Below, piece by piece: positions 1-14,289 of a stretch of DNA of 64,000 bases (positions within the stretch are counted from its first letter, which is position 1; every line of letters begins with the position of its first letter). A program made the translations under genes and the position numbers. The DNA is from Phaffia rhodozyma (taxonomy: Eukaryota > Basidiomycota > Tremellomycetes > Cystofilobasidiales > Mrakiaceae). Below the pieces are notes generated by a model that was given only the letters and a program-made list of their open reading frames with translations, was not told where the DNA came from and did no database searches. The stretch spans positions 682,001 to 746,000 of the forward strand of contig JACGZH010000009.1 in assembly GCA_014706385.1 (NCBI GenBank), written 5' to 3'.

Positions 1-2075
<2,075 letters not shown>

Positions 2076-3109
2076 ATGTCTTCCTCACGTGTGGAGATTC
2101 TCAATGATGGAGGTAGGCAATCAAGTTTCTTCTGCGTCATGAAAGTAGGTCCAATACTCACAAAAACAAGTGCAGGTCTTCGATCCGATTTCCGACGACC
2201 TCACGAGCTCCGAACTTTCTCGCTCTCTATTCCTACTTCGTCATCCTCCTCTGCCGATGGGATTGCTACTTGTTCTCATGGTCTTACTACTGTTATAGCT
2301 ACTGTCCATGGACCGCGAGAAGCAAAGATGAGAAGTGCTACATTGTTTGACAGGGCTGTATTGAACATCGAGGTTGGTGTAGGCTCGTGGGCTGGAAATG
2401 AACGAAGAAGAAGAGGACGGGGTGACAAGTGGGTCTTCTCTCTTATTCACCACTACACTACTATCAGAAATTAGTCTGATTAGATATCCCGGTTCTCAAA
2501 CAATCGCTCAACAGGCGAATACAAGAGATCGCTGCTGCTTTGGAAAGCACATTTGAGCCCGTGATCCAGACCCAGCTTTATCCTCGGAGTGAAATTAACA
2601 TATACGTTCAAGTTCTTTCTATGGACGGAGGTTCGTCTCAATGCCTTCTTTCATTTTGATCGCTTCAACTTGAAATATATTTTTCATGTTTAACATTTGT
2701 CCATGGTTTGATAGCTTTGCTGCAAACCGCCATCAATGCGACCACGCTTGCTCTTCTCACCTCCGGAATATCGTTGCTCGACTCACTCTTGTCGTTAACA
2801 ATCGGCATCCACCTCACGACGCCTCTTCTGGATCTGACATCACAGGAAGAATCCGACTTACCTCATGTCGTTCTCGCATTCTTGCCCCGAAGTGGGAAAG
2901 TCACCACAGCAGAACTGAACGGTCGACTGGACACGGAGAGGTTTGCGGAATGTTTAAGAGTTGCAGGAGAGGGTGTGGGTGTGCTAAGGAAAGAGATGGA
3001 GGGTGCATTAAGGGATTGGGCAGATAGAGTTGGGAACGAGGCGATCGATCTGGGTGGAGTTGGAGCCACAGCAGCCAATGTGGGAGAAGAAGATGACATG
3101 GATATATGA
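2076..3109 (+). CDS. SKI6: Exosome core subunit RRP41 (RNase PH-like)
   Basis: RNase PH-fold subunit of the six-membered ring of the RNA exosome, which processes 5.8S rRNA and snoRNAs and degrades RNA in nucleus and cytoplasm. Four exons with canonical sites (2076-2112, 2176-2428, 2515-2630, 2715-3109) give a 266-residue protein, close to the family length (about 245). Landmarks in order are RSDFRRPHELR (N-terminal RNase PH signature), TTVIATVHGPREAKM, FDRAVLNIEV, AGNERRRRGRGD, TQLYPRSEINIYVQVLSMDGG and NATTLALLTSGI. The spelling matches RRP41 better than RRP46 or MTR3. Eukaryotic RRP41 is generally catalytically inactive. The acidic tail NVGEEDDMDI is unremarkable. Another exosome factor, MPP6, lies at 29451-30499. 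Confidence 0.93.
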
Positions 3110-3399
3110 GCAATCTTGAACAGAGCGATGTATCCTTCTTCTATTCTCTAGAAGAATGCGATGGCAGAGAAGTATATGAACAATCAGTTCTACTCGCTTG
3201 GAGTGAAGCTGACGTCTGGTCTTGTGCAATCAAAGCTTCTTCAGGACTGTCTAGAACAATCTGAAAAACCTGTCACTAACATCTGTACAAATATTTGTCG
3301 TGAAGTCGATCCGACATCAACCCTCGAGCTTCATCACCTACTAGAGCTAACGTCAATTCACCGTTGATTGTCTTGTCTTGAGTCCGAACGCATATAGCC

Positions 3400-6000
3400 A
3401 TGCAAATCTCGCCCACTGTTCCACAGACTTTTGAAAAGATATTGTCAGTGGTCGCGGACAAAGGCTACCCAACTCTTCGGATTCGACTTCGATATAGCTT
3501 GCTCCTCCCATTCGCAATCGATCCTTCCATAGACTTTTCTCAAGTAATTCGCCTCTTGGAGATATATGCCCCCGCGCAAGATCACACTGAACTCAATGAG
3601 AATGATGGCCGACATGGTGGAGAAGGACAGGTAATGATCGAGGTGGAATCGTCCTTGAGTAAGATCAGACCGTCCGGGAGAAGTGATCCTACAGAAGACG
3701 GAGCTGAAGAAAAAAAAATTGGCTGGGTGGTTGAGAGAGTGCGAGATTGGTTTGCTGTGGTACGTCTATCTGGTGTCTTTCTCTCTCCTCTGTTTTCGTC
3801 GCTCACACCCAAGCGCATATACCCATATGTTGGATTTGACTGGAGAAGAACGCAGGAGATTTGTCATTAGAGAGTGTTGGTGATTTGACAAGTCCGCCCG
3901 GCTCGTCATCCCTAGATCCCGTACTCTGTACGCGTCTGTCTTTTTTTTCGAATTTATCCTTCTGCCTGTGCTTATATGCATCTGTTCTGGCCCGTTACAA
4001 CATCACCAGTCTTTGTGAAGCCTTTTCATGTTCCTAATTGCTCGTCTTCCAAAGGTTGCCCGGCTAAACCTCGAGCAATCCTTCAAAAGATTCATATTCA
4101 AATTCAATGGGATCATCGGGGCCAACCTCGGACAAAGAAGCGGAAGCCTCGTGGTATCAAGAACAGACGAGAAAAACGGGGAAAGATAGAAGATGAAGGG
4201 AATGGGTACGATGAAGAGCAGATTAGAATTATAAAAACGGAGGAGTCTGGATGGAATGTTCGGTCTCGAACAACTAGTCCGGAACTCCAGGTGGACGAAG
4301 ATTTAGTGAAGAAGGAACAAGACAACCGTAAGACTTCCTGAAGTTGACTATATACGTTTAGTATAGAGACGTCTTGAGCATTTCTTTTTTCTTGTATAGA
4401 TCTCATCCTGTATCGGGAGATTTTTGAATTACGGAGAGGATTCCTGTGTGGAGTATTCTCTTCAGAAGTTCCTCCATCGGTCGTCCGAACTTTTGATCGC
4501 GCTCTCTACAAGCTTATCCGAACTCATCTACACAGGTGAGCGCGGTCAGGACTTTGACTAAATATACGTCCAAACGAACTCACGGCCGGGTTTATTTTTC
4601 CACAGATCTTTACCGTTGATATTCGATCAGAAGGATACGAGCGTGAGTGAGAGTTGCCTTTCAATTCAACTTCGTATATCTGAACTCTTTCGGTGACAGC
4701 TGGAGTGACGAAACTGATTCGTATATAATAGAACCGGGCTTTGGAGGTTCCTATGTTTCGGTCCGTCGCGAAATCGATGCTGAGTATCATTGAGCGAGCC
4801 GGTAAAGACTTCAGACAGGAAGCGAAAGGTCTCTTTAAAGTAGGATTGTCCTCAGCCCATAATTTCCCTATCCGGATAAGTCAGTAAACCGATCGGGATG
4901 CTGATATCTTCTCCGGCTGTTATTGCGTCAGGATATCCAAGCAGCTCATCAGATTCAAAAGTCATCGTTTGAACAAGCTCTCTATGATCTCAAGTTAGGC
5001 TCTGATTCTGAACCGGATGGCGAGTCTGATGATTTGAAAGAAGACTATGCCCTGGCGGCTTCGACCTTTGAAACCGAAATTTCGCAAGTTCTCCATAAGA
5101 TCTCGCTCGGTGTTAAACCTCCTAGGATGGTTCAGGTTGGTACAATCCGTCATAAAGAGAGGAAGGACTCTTGGTCTTGCAAATGAGTAAAATGGTCATT
5201 GTATCAATGAATACTCACATAGATGTGTTACATTGTTTGTTTGTTTGTTTTTTCAGCTTTTGGCACCTCCTCTACCAACTACACTTACACCTCGGTCGGT
5301 GCAGGAGGTAGAAACCGACAGGCCGTGTTTCAAAGCTGAACCTTATGAAAAATTTGGCTCAATATCTGATTTCGACTCGGATTCGGATTCGGATTCGGAT
5401 TCGGACTCGATCTCAGACTTCGGCTTAGACTTGGAATCTGGCTGGGCGGCTGCGCCTCTCCTGCACAGACGTGTCTCGATCGAGCCGAAGGATGAGAGGT
5501 TGATAGAACCCAGAATAAAGGAAGAAGCAGTGGAGGTAGTTATTATGCCCGGGATCAGAGTGAAAATAGAGGAAGATGAGTGGGGACCCGGTCTTCATCA
5601 TATCTCTGCACGATCTTCCGAGAGCAACACCGTTGTTCCGAAGGTAGAGGTGGACGACAGAGTCAATGAAACGGAGATGGAGATCAAGATGGAGAGCGTG
5701 ACCGAAACAGCCGATTTGACTGTCGGAGACTTGCCGGCCGTCTCATCTTTCTGGGATCCATCGGTTGAAGCGTCGGATGAAACTGTGGACCATCAAGTTT
5801 GTCCAACACGTTTCAGACCAGTAAACGAGAAGGGCGAGGAGCGACTTTCCACATTCTTCAGAAGGTCGTTACTTGTCGTAGGTCCTACTGGATTTGAAAG
5901 TGAGGGCTGCGAGGACAGTGAGGAGAGTGGCGCCAGGGATGAACACGAAGAAGAGGATGAGAGTGCAGATGATGGGATGGACTGGGGGTGGTCGAACTAG
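3400..6000 (+). CDS. Unrecognised Lys/Arg- and acid-rich protein, probably nuclear
   Basis: I do not recognise the family. Likely start is 3400 (MQISPTVPQTFEKIL). A folded-looking N-terminus includes SIDFSQVIRLLEIYAP and GWVVERVRDWFAV. Spliced exons then give a basic, NLS-like stretch (RTKKRKPRGIKNRREKRGK, about 4133-4190), a helical part around 4400-4560 (DLILYREIFELRRG, ALYKLIRTHLHR), LSIIERAGKDFRQEAKGLF near 4800 and a coiled-coil-like DIQAAHQIQKSSFEQALYDL near 4935. The last exon (about 5257-6000) holds a (DS)n run encoded by GATTCG repeats and an acidic tail ending DGMDWGWSN. At least six psi-K-x-E sites occur (IKTE, VKKE, FKAE, IKEE, VKIE, IKME). Suggested splice points are about 3770 to 3890, 3930 to 4055, 4328 to 4401, 4534 to 4605 and 5133 to 5257. 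They are reading-frame fits, not proof. Confidence 0.6.
5376..5412 (+). repeat. Coding hexamer repeat (GATTCG)n
   Basis: A short run of GATTCG units, slightly varied at its edges, in the last exon of the 3400-6000 gene. It encodes alternating Asp-Ser, a typical casein-kinase-2-type acidic patch and a likely length-variable site between strains. Confidence 0.8.
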
Positions 6001-6672
6001 GGTTGAGAAGCAACAGTAGGTAAACGAAGAGCGTTTCAAGTCACCGACCGAGCTAACCGAGGAGTGTCGGGCAGCTGTAGGTGGCGACTGGATATGTTGG
6101 GCAGGTCTGATGAATGTCGTATAGCCGGATCAAAGGAAATACATAGGTAGAGGGAGAGCGAGCTACTCTAGCTGATTTGTTTGGAGGTGATCGGGAAGGT
6201 TTCCACTCGGAAAAAGCTCCGACGCGCGCTAAAGAGGCGGAAAGACGAGACGTCATTTGTTGTCTTGTTTCTTCCCGCAGTCACTGTCCTCGATCAGGAT
6301 GCAGTCATCTTCCAAGCCCGGGTGGAATGGTGAAAGAGCGTGGGGCGGGACGGTTTGAATTTATTATCTTCATTGTGTGTGAAAATTTGTAGTCTTCTTG
6401 TTGTTTTCTTTCATTCTTTCTCTAAAAAATCTGATGTTTTCAATATTATCCTTTTTCATCGGCCGCTCGACAATCTTTTTAAGGTTAGCCTCATTCATTT
6501 TCTCTCAGCTGCTATCGGTTGATTGTCGCAAGGTCGCCTTTTCAACTTTCTTTCTTCTTTGGTTCCTCCCTCTTGCAACTTTCCACACCCGTTGGTCTCT
6601 TTTCCAGATCGACGCATACAACCCACCACAACCCTTGTATACACCCTTCCTTAAGGACCTCATCGGCCCATC
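6001..6672. other. Intergenic region upstream of the CSC1-type gene
   Basis: 672 bp between two plus-strand genes. The second half (about 6380-6670) is pyrimidine-rich on the plus strand, as expected for a fungal promoter or leader just before the channel gene start. No supported ORF, RNA gene or clear TATA box was seen. Confidence 0.5.
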
Positions 6673-9600
6673 ATGTCTGCGTACGTCTCATCTATCCTTC
6701 TGCGTTCGTTTCTGCTCGCATTTAGACCAACCCTTACCAGACTGTCTATCACCGGTTCCTCTTTCCGCCCTGCTTACTTCTCTTTATACGTCCTCCTCTT
6801 ACATCCCCTCCTCCCGTCCTTGTTCTCTTTCCTCCTCCCACTTGTTCGACTTTACCTGGATAAACTTACACAGATCTGCCGACGATGCCAACGCCGCTAC
6901 TACGAGCTCCTTTGTCACCGCTCTCGTGCTCAACTCAGCCATCGCTGGAGCCGAAATTCTCGCATTCACCTTGCTTAGAAGACAGTTTCGATCAATCTAC
7001 GAACCTCGGACCTTTATTCCTTCCGATGAAAAGTAAGTATCTTTGCTCTTGTTCACCTTTTTCTAGTGAGATAGCTCGACGCGAGATTAGAGGCTTGGTG
7101 GATCGAGCAAAGCTAAGGAGGCGGGTCAGCGCACTCTCGCCCGGAAATGAAGCGCGACAAGGTCCGGTGTTTGCACGTACCCGGGTGTGCATGATGATAT
7201 TTGCTCGTGGTTATCTGCGAAGAAAAACAGCCCCGCTCGATTCGAAGAATCGCGGTTTGATAGGGATTGGTTGCTAGAAGCTTCACCAGTTCTTTCACAG
7301 GAAGTAAATATAGCCCTTTGCTCACCGATACCCTGTCTTTGCCTCTTACCAATATCAGGAAGCGGGAAGCACCCTTATCACCTTCCTTACTCGGATGGCC
7401 GCTCAGGCTGTTCAATTCTGATCCCAAGATCATTCTCGAAAAGAATGGTCTAGACGCCTACGCGTTTGTGATGTATCTCCGAATGATAGTCCAAATCTTG
7501 CTCCCCATCTGGCTCGTCTCTTGGGTCATCCTCATGCCTGTCGACGCGGCTGGAACATCCGTCTCGGGAAAAGAAGGTCTGGATAAATTTACCTTCGGAA
7601 ACGTTGCCCCAACGTCGTATACCCGTTATGCAGCCCATCTGCTCTTGGCCTGGATCTTCACTTGTGAGCTAAGAAAACTTCAGGAAGATATCACAAATTC
7701 ATTTCAAAGCTCATAAGTTTCGATGTATTTACCAACCGGCTCATTCTTTGAAAGTCTGGATTCTGTGGAACCTAAAAACTCATATGCGAGAGTGGCTGAC
7801 GATCCGACAGCGATACCTCGTCTCGGAAGACCACTCCAAGTTGCCACAGGCTCGAACTGTTCTTTTTACTGGTATACCCAAGAAATGTACGTTTTGGCAA
7901 CTATTGATACGGCATGAAGATCCATTTAGTTGATTCGATCGATTTGGTTATGGTTGGTTTTTTTGCAATCTCACAGACTTGGACGAGGAAGTTCTTATGC
8001 AGCTCTTCAACCATGTTCCTGGAGGCGCTAAACACATTTGGTTGAATCGGTTCGTTCAAACGCACATTTCATATGATTATGTGATACTTCCTCTACAGTC
8101 AGATTAGTTTCTTAATTTTTGTTTCGTTTACGTGTTCTCAGAGATCTCAAAGAAATGCCTGATCATTTCAACAATCGACTCAACGCGTGTAAGAAACTTG
8201 AGTCGGCTGAGACAAAGCTGATCAAGACGGCCTACAAGCTAAAGAACAAGGCCGAAAAGGCGGCACATAAGAAGAACGGGCAGCCTCTTGAGGATAAATG
8301 GACAAAGACACCTGATTTGGAGGCTGACGTATCGATCGCCGAGACGCTTGTGCCCAAGAAGAAGAGGCCGTCCCATCGATTGAAGCCTTTCAAGTGGTTA
8401 CCGTTCGGTCTGCCTTTTATGGGCGAAAAGGTTGACACTATTGAGTGGTGCAGAGAGGAAATTGTCCGGACCGAGAAAGAGCTGCAGGAGGCAAAGCAGC
8501 AGCTTGAGAAGGATATCGCCTCGCCTGGACTGGGTGAAGATGAGGTCTATGCCCCTATGAACTGTTTGTTCTATTTCCTTTCTCTTCTGCAACTTTGGAT
8601 TTGTATCAATCATTGACAGTTGTTGCTTCTTTCCGGTTGACACAGCTGCTTTCGTTCTCTTCAACCAGCGTTCGTCGTTTGTTTATGCACTATCAATGAC
8701 GTCCCTTGACTCGTGTTGATCCTGTTCGAAATTTTCTCTGGGTCGCATAACAGAGATCGGAGCGCATATGGCTGTTCAGTCCGTTACGCATAATCAACCT
8801 TACACTATGAATGGACGATACATTGAGACCGCCCCCGAAGATGTCATCTGGAGCAATCTGTCGATGAATCCGTTCGTCTTCTCTTCTATTCCATCCGTTT
8901 CTGAAACACATGCTGCGGGTTGCTGACTATCCTCGGCTCTCAATTGATCATAGATATGAGGCAAATATCCGGCAGTACATCAGTTATGCACTCACTGGTG
9001 GACTGATCTTGCTCTGGTCCTTCCCCGTCGCGTTCGTCGGAATCATCTCCAATGTCAGTACGCTCTGCACGCAGTTCTCTTGGCTCGCTTGGATCTGCAA
9101 GCTTCCTAGTGTGGTAGTTGGCATCATCTCCGGAGTGCTTCCCACGGTTCTGCTTGCTGTGCTGTTCATGCTCTTGCCTATTGTTCTCCGACGTAAGAAT
9201 ACTTGCTTACATTTTGGGCATCTTTGTTTTCGTGTGAGCGTACCCTGACCCCACACTTCAATTTTTACATCGCTTTGTCTTCCATGAAACAGTCTTGGCC
9301 AAGTTTGAGGGTATTCCTAAGAAGACTGGAGTCGAGTTGTCCCTCATGACTCGATATTTCATCTTCCTGGTCATCGTGCGTGCTCTGTCTTGACTTGGGT
9401 CGGGGTAATCAGTCTTGCTAACCCCCTCGTCTGCCTTTCTTCTTGTCGGCAAATCTTACCAAATTATAGCATGGTTTCCTCATTGTAACACTCTCCTCAG
9501 GCTTGGTGGCGTCTGTCTCAGAGCTTGCTAGTGATATCTCGAGTGCGCCTACCATCTTGGCTTCCAACTTGCCGAAAGCGTCGACCTTCTTCTTGAGTTA

Positions 9601-11103
9601 TATCACGTTGCAAGGTTTGGCTGGTGCGGCTGCTGGCTTCCTCCGGATCTCTCCGCTCTTGGTCTACTACGTTAAATTGTTCTTATTGGGAAGTACGCCT
9701 AGATCGGTATACAACATCAAATACAGTATGGGATCTGTCAATTGGGGAACGCTCTTCCCTAATATGTCTCTCTTGGCTGTCATCAGTGAGTTCTATCTAT
9801 TCTTGGAGAAGTGGGGAGCACCTTGTAGCGTCTCGAATGATGAAGACCTTGGATAGAGAGAATGCTCACGGCGTTCCATTGGATCTTGCTCGTGGTATTC
9901 AGCGGTTGGATACATGATCATCTCTCCGATCATCAATGGTTTGGGTTGCTTCTCGTTCTTCCTCTTGTACATGGTTTACAAGTACCTATTCACCGTAAGC
10001 TGTCTATTTACATTCTGATTTTGCTCAATCTCCAAGAACAATCTGAACTCACCATTCGGACAATTGTGCTGCCCCACCTTTCTGTATGAACGACTATAGT
10101 GGGTTCTTGATCAACCTCCCTCGTCTGACTCTGGAGGACTCTTCTTCCCCAAGGCTGTCACTCATATCTTCGTCGGACTCTATATCCAGCATATCTGCTT
10201 GGCCGCCTTGTTCTTCTTAGCTCAAGACGTATGTTCTCATGCTTCGGTTCCTGATATTTTGAGTTTTCGATTTGGATTTACTCATGTTTGACCGTTCTGA
10301 CCAACCTGATACTTAACAGCAAAACGGCAAAGCTTCCGCGATCCCTGAGGGCGCTTTGATGGTTGTTCTCGTCGTGATCACTGTACGTGGCTTCTTGATT
10401 GCAGCCAACACTTCGGTCTCTTCTTTCACTGCTGACGCTCTTGATACTCTCTCGTCATGATAGATTGGTTACCAAATCATTCTTAATCGATCCTATGCGT
10501 CTCTCAAGACGGCCTTGCCTTTGACCCTTGCTCATCGATCGTACGGTATGGTTACCGAAGAAGGTCATGATCAGTCGCTCGGCGAGTCTGATGAGCAGCT
10601 TGACGCGATCCGAACCTCAACGAGCGATGATCAAAAACCATTGACAAACGCTCCATTCCCTGGTTCCGGAGACGTCGAGGCCGTCCGAACTCCTGTTGGG
10701 GAGATCCCGCCGAACACGATGGAGCTTCGAACACGTCCGCCTAACCTTGAGGGAAATGATAAAAGAAAGTCTCACGAAGACCACTCGGCGATTCACGAGC
10801 GCGAGGATGCATTTACCCATCCGGCTGTAAAGACTGGGCAACAGATTGTTTGGGTTCCAAGGGACAATCTGGGTTTGGGAGAGGAGGCCGTAAAAGAAAT
10901 GAGAAGAATGAAGATCAAAGCGTCTCACCATGATACAACCGTTTCCGAGAAGGTTCGTTCATTTCTGTCTTGTTCCGATCATTTATTTATCATTGTGCCT
11001 TTTACTTATGTTTCTACTGTTGAATATGACGATCGGTTTCGGAACACAGGGAAAGGTTGACATTACTGGTCCTCCCCCTGATGAGGATTCCGCCCAGGTC
11101 TAA
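6673..11103 (+). CDS. CSC1/OSCA/TMEM63-type stress-gated cation channel (paralogue 1)
   Basis: Multi-pass membrane channel of the anoctamin-like OSCA/TMEM63 superfamily, with yeast relatives CSC1, RSN1 and PHM7. It opens on osmotic or mechanical stress. Exon 1 is only MSA (6673-6680), spliced to 6874 to give SADDANAATTSSFVTALVLN and the first helix. Then come YAFVMYLRMIVQILLPIWLV, the cytosolic PHM7-type domain (VLFTGIPKKYLDEEVL, AYKLKNKAEKAAHKK, PTVEWCREEI-like WCREEI), SAFVLFNQ, and APEDVIWSNLSMN. The 7-TM core includes WICKLPSVVVGIISGVLPTV, FEGIPKKTGVELSLMTRYF and YITLQGLAGAAAGF. A hydrophilic tail of about 200 residues ends DEDSAQV at 11101. About 14 exons are needed. The acceptor near 7358 is uncertain (7340 also fits). 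A second, divergent paralogue lies at 52846-59569. Confidence 0.92.
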
Positions 11104-11682
11104 TCATTATTCCAGCGTCTACGTTGAAAAAACACGATCCTATAATTTGATTTCCTCGCTGTTATCCCTGACGATTGTTCTGTCTTCTATTCATAAATGA
11201 TAAACGTTCGGTACTATCGCTTTCTTTTTGTGGATTTCCACTTGGTCTCGCTTCTTTCTCCGTTCCCTTCTTTATCTAGGTTTCAGCTTTCAATTTAATG
11301 GGAACGATCCCTTTTCTCCTCCCTCTATTTTTTTTATCGTTTCGCTCTTCTAATCATATACGACTGACTCTCCTAATACTGGTCCGATTTACACGTCCGT
11401 TACCTGTCGATATTCATCGTTCTTTTTTCGTTTCTATTCTATCATCCTGACCATTAGATCACTTCAATATCTTGATATCAGAATTTCAAAGGACGAACGT
11501 ATACAAGTCAATGTCGTCACATCAGGAAGATGAAAATCATCTGCATCGTTCTGTAGGTCTTGATCTTGTTTCTTTTTGTTCAGCCCATTCAGGGATATTG
11601 ATAAGCTAGGCCAAATAGGCCTTTAAGGTAACCAAAACAAGGGCACGATAGGGAGGTAGAGGGCAGGCCAGATAAACGGGGA
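11104..11682. other. Convergent 3' regions of channel gene and TSR3
   Basis: 579 bp between two convergent stop codons. It is T-rich on the plus strand (about 11220-11420), consistent with 3' untranslated and polyadenylation sequence. No supported gene was seen. Confidence 0.5.
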
Positions 11683-13995
11683 TTAAACAACGAGAGTTCC
11701 AAGATCATCAACCAGCTGCCTCTCCACTTCATCCACCTCGTCCTCTTCTCTATCCACCTTTTCTTTAACATCTTCGACGACCTTCTCCTCTTCAACAGCA
11801 GCAGGAGCGGCCTTTTCAGGTCGTTTCCACATATTTCCGATCTGGTGGTTTGGGTTCCCTTCGAGGAAGTCATCGTCCGAATCTGAATCCCTGATCAACT
11901 CAGTTGTTATCTGACCTGACTGTTGTCGTTTCTCTGTGAAGAATGTCATAGTGGTATAACAAGTTTGAGATCAGAAATAATACCCAGCAGAACAGAAGGA
12001 AGAGAGGAAAGAACAAAAGAACATAAAGAAAGAAAGAAAAGGACGAAAAAAGAGGAGTCTGACCTTTCTCTTTTCGTTTTAATTCTGCTTCATCCTCGAT
12101 CTCTTGCATGATCGTCTCCTGCATCGTTTGAACTTCAGCCGCTGTCTTACAGGTCAAGTATCGGGTCACAAGTTCTCTGTTATGATACGGACGTAGATTT
12201 GTATCCAAGAATATGATGGATAAGAAAATCATGAAAAAGGCATGAATTGAGAGCAAGAGTAAGGCGGAAAGAACTTACTCGTTGACTTTCCAGAAGGAGT
12301 GACCCCATGAAAATTTGGATAGTCTGCTCAACCAACCGGCCCGTCATGAATTTGAATTTGAGTCAGCGGGATATGTACATGTCAAATCTCGTCTGATGAG
12401 AAGAATTTAGATTATGTTGGGACAATAGAGGATATACTGACAGGAGCTCGGCTTCTTTTGGGAATCCTGTCAAGTAGAAAGCAGCTGCTAATGCTTCCAC
12501 ACAGTTCTAAGCACCCGGTAGAGGTCAAAGCCATCAGCCAGAAGAGCAAAAAGACGAAAAGATGAAAGAGAAGTAGAGTTAAGTTCGGATCCTCTAAGAT
12601 TTTCGTGAAGAGTGGACATTGAGATCAAAAGAAACTCACGAGTCTCCACGGTTTACCGTAATTAACCGGGTTCTTATATTGCCATCATGGTTTAACGGAG
12701 AGAAAAAAGTGATGTCAGGTCTAAGCTGGTCTATAACGGAAGGCAAAGCGAAAAGAGGCGCACGGTAGCAATCAGATACGGTACTGTTCGGTTTACATCC
12801 ATACAAGTCAGACTGTCAGTCATTTCATCGCAATCTTCCCTGTTCTTCCTCGGATCAAAAGAAAATACAAAACAAAGAACCACGCACATAATCTCTCGTT
12901 GGGGCTTCTGATCTTTCCCCAAGGGACCTCTTCTAATCGAGCCCATGAACACTCGACGACTGCCAACCCAGAGGCAAGGACAATATCTCTATCCTCTAGC
13001 GACACCGGTTTCGTCCCTTTAGGTCTTTTAGGTAAAGAACACAAGGAAAAAGATTGATCCGTAAGCCTCCTCTTTCTTTCTCTTGAAAGGATATTCTTCT
13101 GAAGAAAGAATTGAAGATGAACACACGTCATAACGACTCCTCTAAATCTTGCGCCCACACGAAGTTGTTTGATCAAATTCAATCTAGACAACTTTTTTCC
13201 AGAACTTATATGAAGCAAGTACGAAATTAGCTTTCATAATTAATACAAAACCCCAGAGGAAATGAAAAAGAGAGGAGTAACTTACCATCGTTTCGGGTCA
13301 CCTATATGAGCGTGATAGCAAAAGAAAATGGCGCGTCCATAAGTCAAGAAGCAAGAGTGAACATGGGATTGAAAGTATGCTACCACATTAACAGTCGATG
13401 GAAAAGACGCGTACAATGGTCGAAATCCTGTTCATTTCGAAGGAAAATAGACCGATGATGAGTATGGCACTCAGACATGCAAGTTTGAAATTCGTTGGTG
13501 CATTCAACCTCGAACAGAAGAGACAAAGACTGACCCACATCCCTACGGGTACGTCGATACTTGTTAACTCATCCGACCCGTCGCTTTCTATATCGCAGGA
13601 TGCAATAGCAGCAAAAGGTGAAAGGCCATCCATTCCATATTAGTCTTTTGCTGTGTCCACCTCAACTCATCTAGAACCTAGGCTTGGACTACGGCCATGT
13701 ATTGAAATCGACATCAAAACATACCAGCATCCGAATCATCCTCCTCTCCACTCCCACTCTCTTCCTCCTCATCATCCTCATCCTCATCCTCATCTCCACT
13801 ACTAGCCTCGTTGGCAAATCTCTGAGGTCCAACATCATCAACCGCGCTTGCGGGTCGTCCTCCTTGATCGACATGATATTTATCCCGAAGAGGACCTCTT
13901 CCTCCTCTAGAACCTCCTCCTCCTCCTCGACCTCGACCTCTACCGCCTCGGCTAGCGTTTCCTCCTCCTCCGCGCGATTTAGATGGCTTTCCCAT
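11683..13995 (-). CDS. TSR3: 18S rRNA aminocarboxypropyltransferase TSR3
   Basis: Transfers the 3-amino-3-carboxypropyl group from SAM to a hypermodified uridine of 18S rRNA (m1acp3Psi) in late 40S maturation. The protein begins MGKPSKSRGGGG with an RGG-rich head and an acidic DEDEDDEEE stretch (exon 1, 13995-13725). The conserved core follows: GMW-DFDH-CDPKRC-SGKKLSRL is assembled from exons 13587-13535, 13427-13415 (13 nt), 13301-13286 (16 nt) and 13204 onward. Next are RVGARFRG, VVECSWARLEEVPWGKI, LLPYLIAT, NPVNYGKPWRL (about 12650) and NCVEALAAAFYLTGFPKEAELL (about 12490). After that come SWGHSFWKVNE and RELVTRYLTCK. The C-terminus (11949-11683) is Glu/Asp/Lys-rich, as in other Tsr3 proteins. 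Motif order and spelling match yeast and human Tsr3 closely. Confidence 0.94.
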
Positions 13996-14289
13996 TCAGA
14001 TTTTTCTTTTGTAACTTCGACCTTCAAGTTTTAATAGATCTAGCGCTTCTACTAGCTCGTTGTAAGGCTAAACAAAGCAAAAAAAGAAGAGTAGGACGGG
14101 ATGGTTGATGAAATAGAAGTTCAAATGATGATCTGAAATGGACATTTTGGTTTCGCTCGAAAGGTTACAAGTTTGTGACACTCCAATCACGTGATCTATC
14201 GACCAATATCATTTATAGAGGGACAACATGCATTCTACGGAGAATCCCATACGAGTACGAACAAAGGAAGAGAGGAAGCATCAGCGCAT
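13996..14289. promoter_or_regulatory. TSR3 promoter / NAS2 3' region
   Basis: About 290 bp between the TSR3 start and the end of the next minus-strand gene. It contains a CACGTG E-box (inside aatcacgtgatc, near 14190), about 190 bp upstream of the TSR3 start. Its function is unknown. Confidence 0.45.

Noticed and set aside
3976..4341. An alternative reading of the 3400-6000 gene in another frame (starting VARLNLEQSFKRF) followed by an extra intron.
   Set aside because: It needs an additional unsupported intron, while the frame used runs open through the whole exon with matching phases on both sides.
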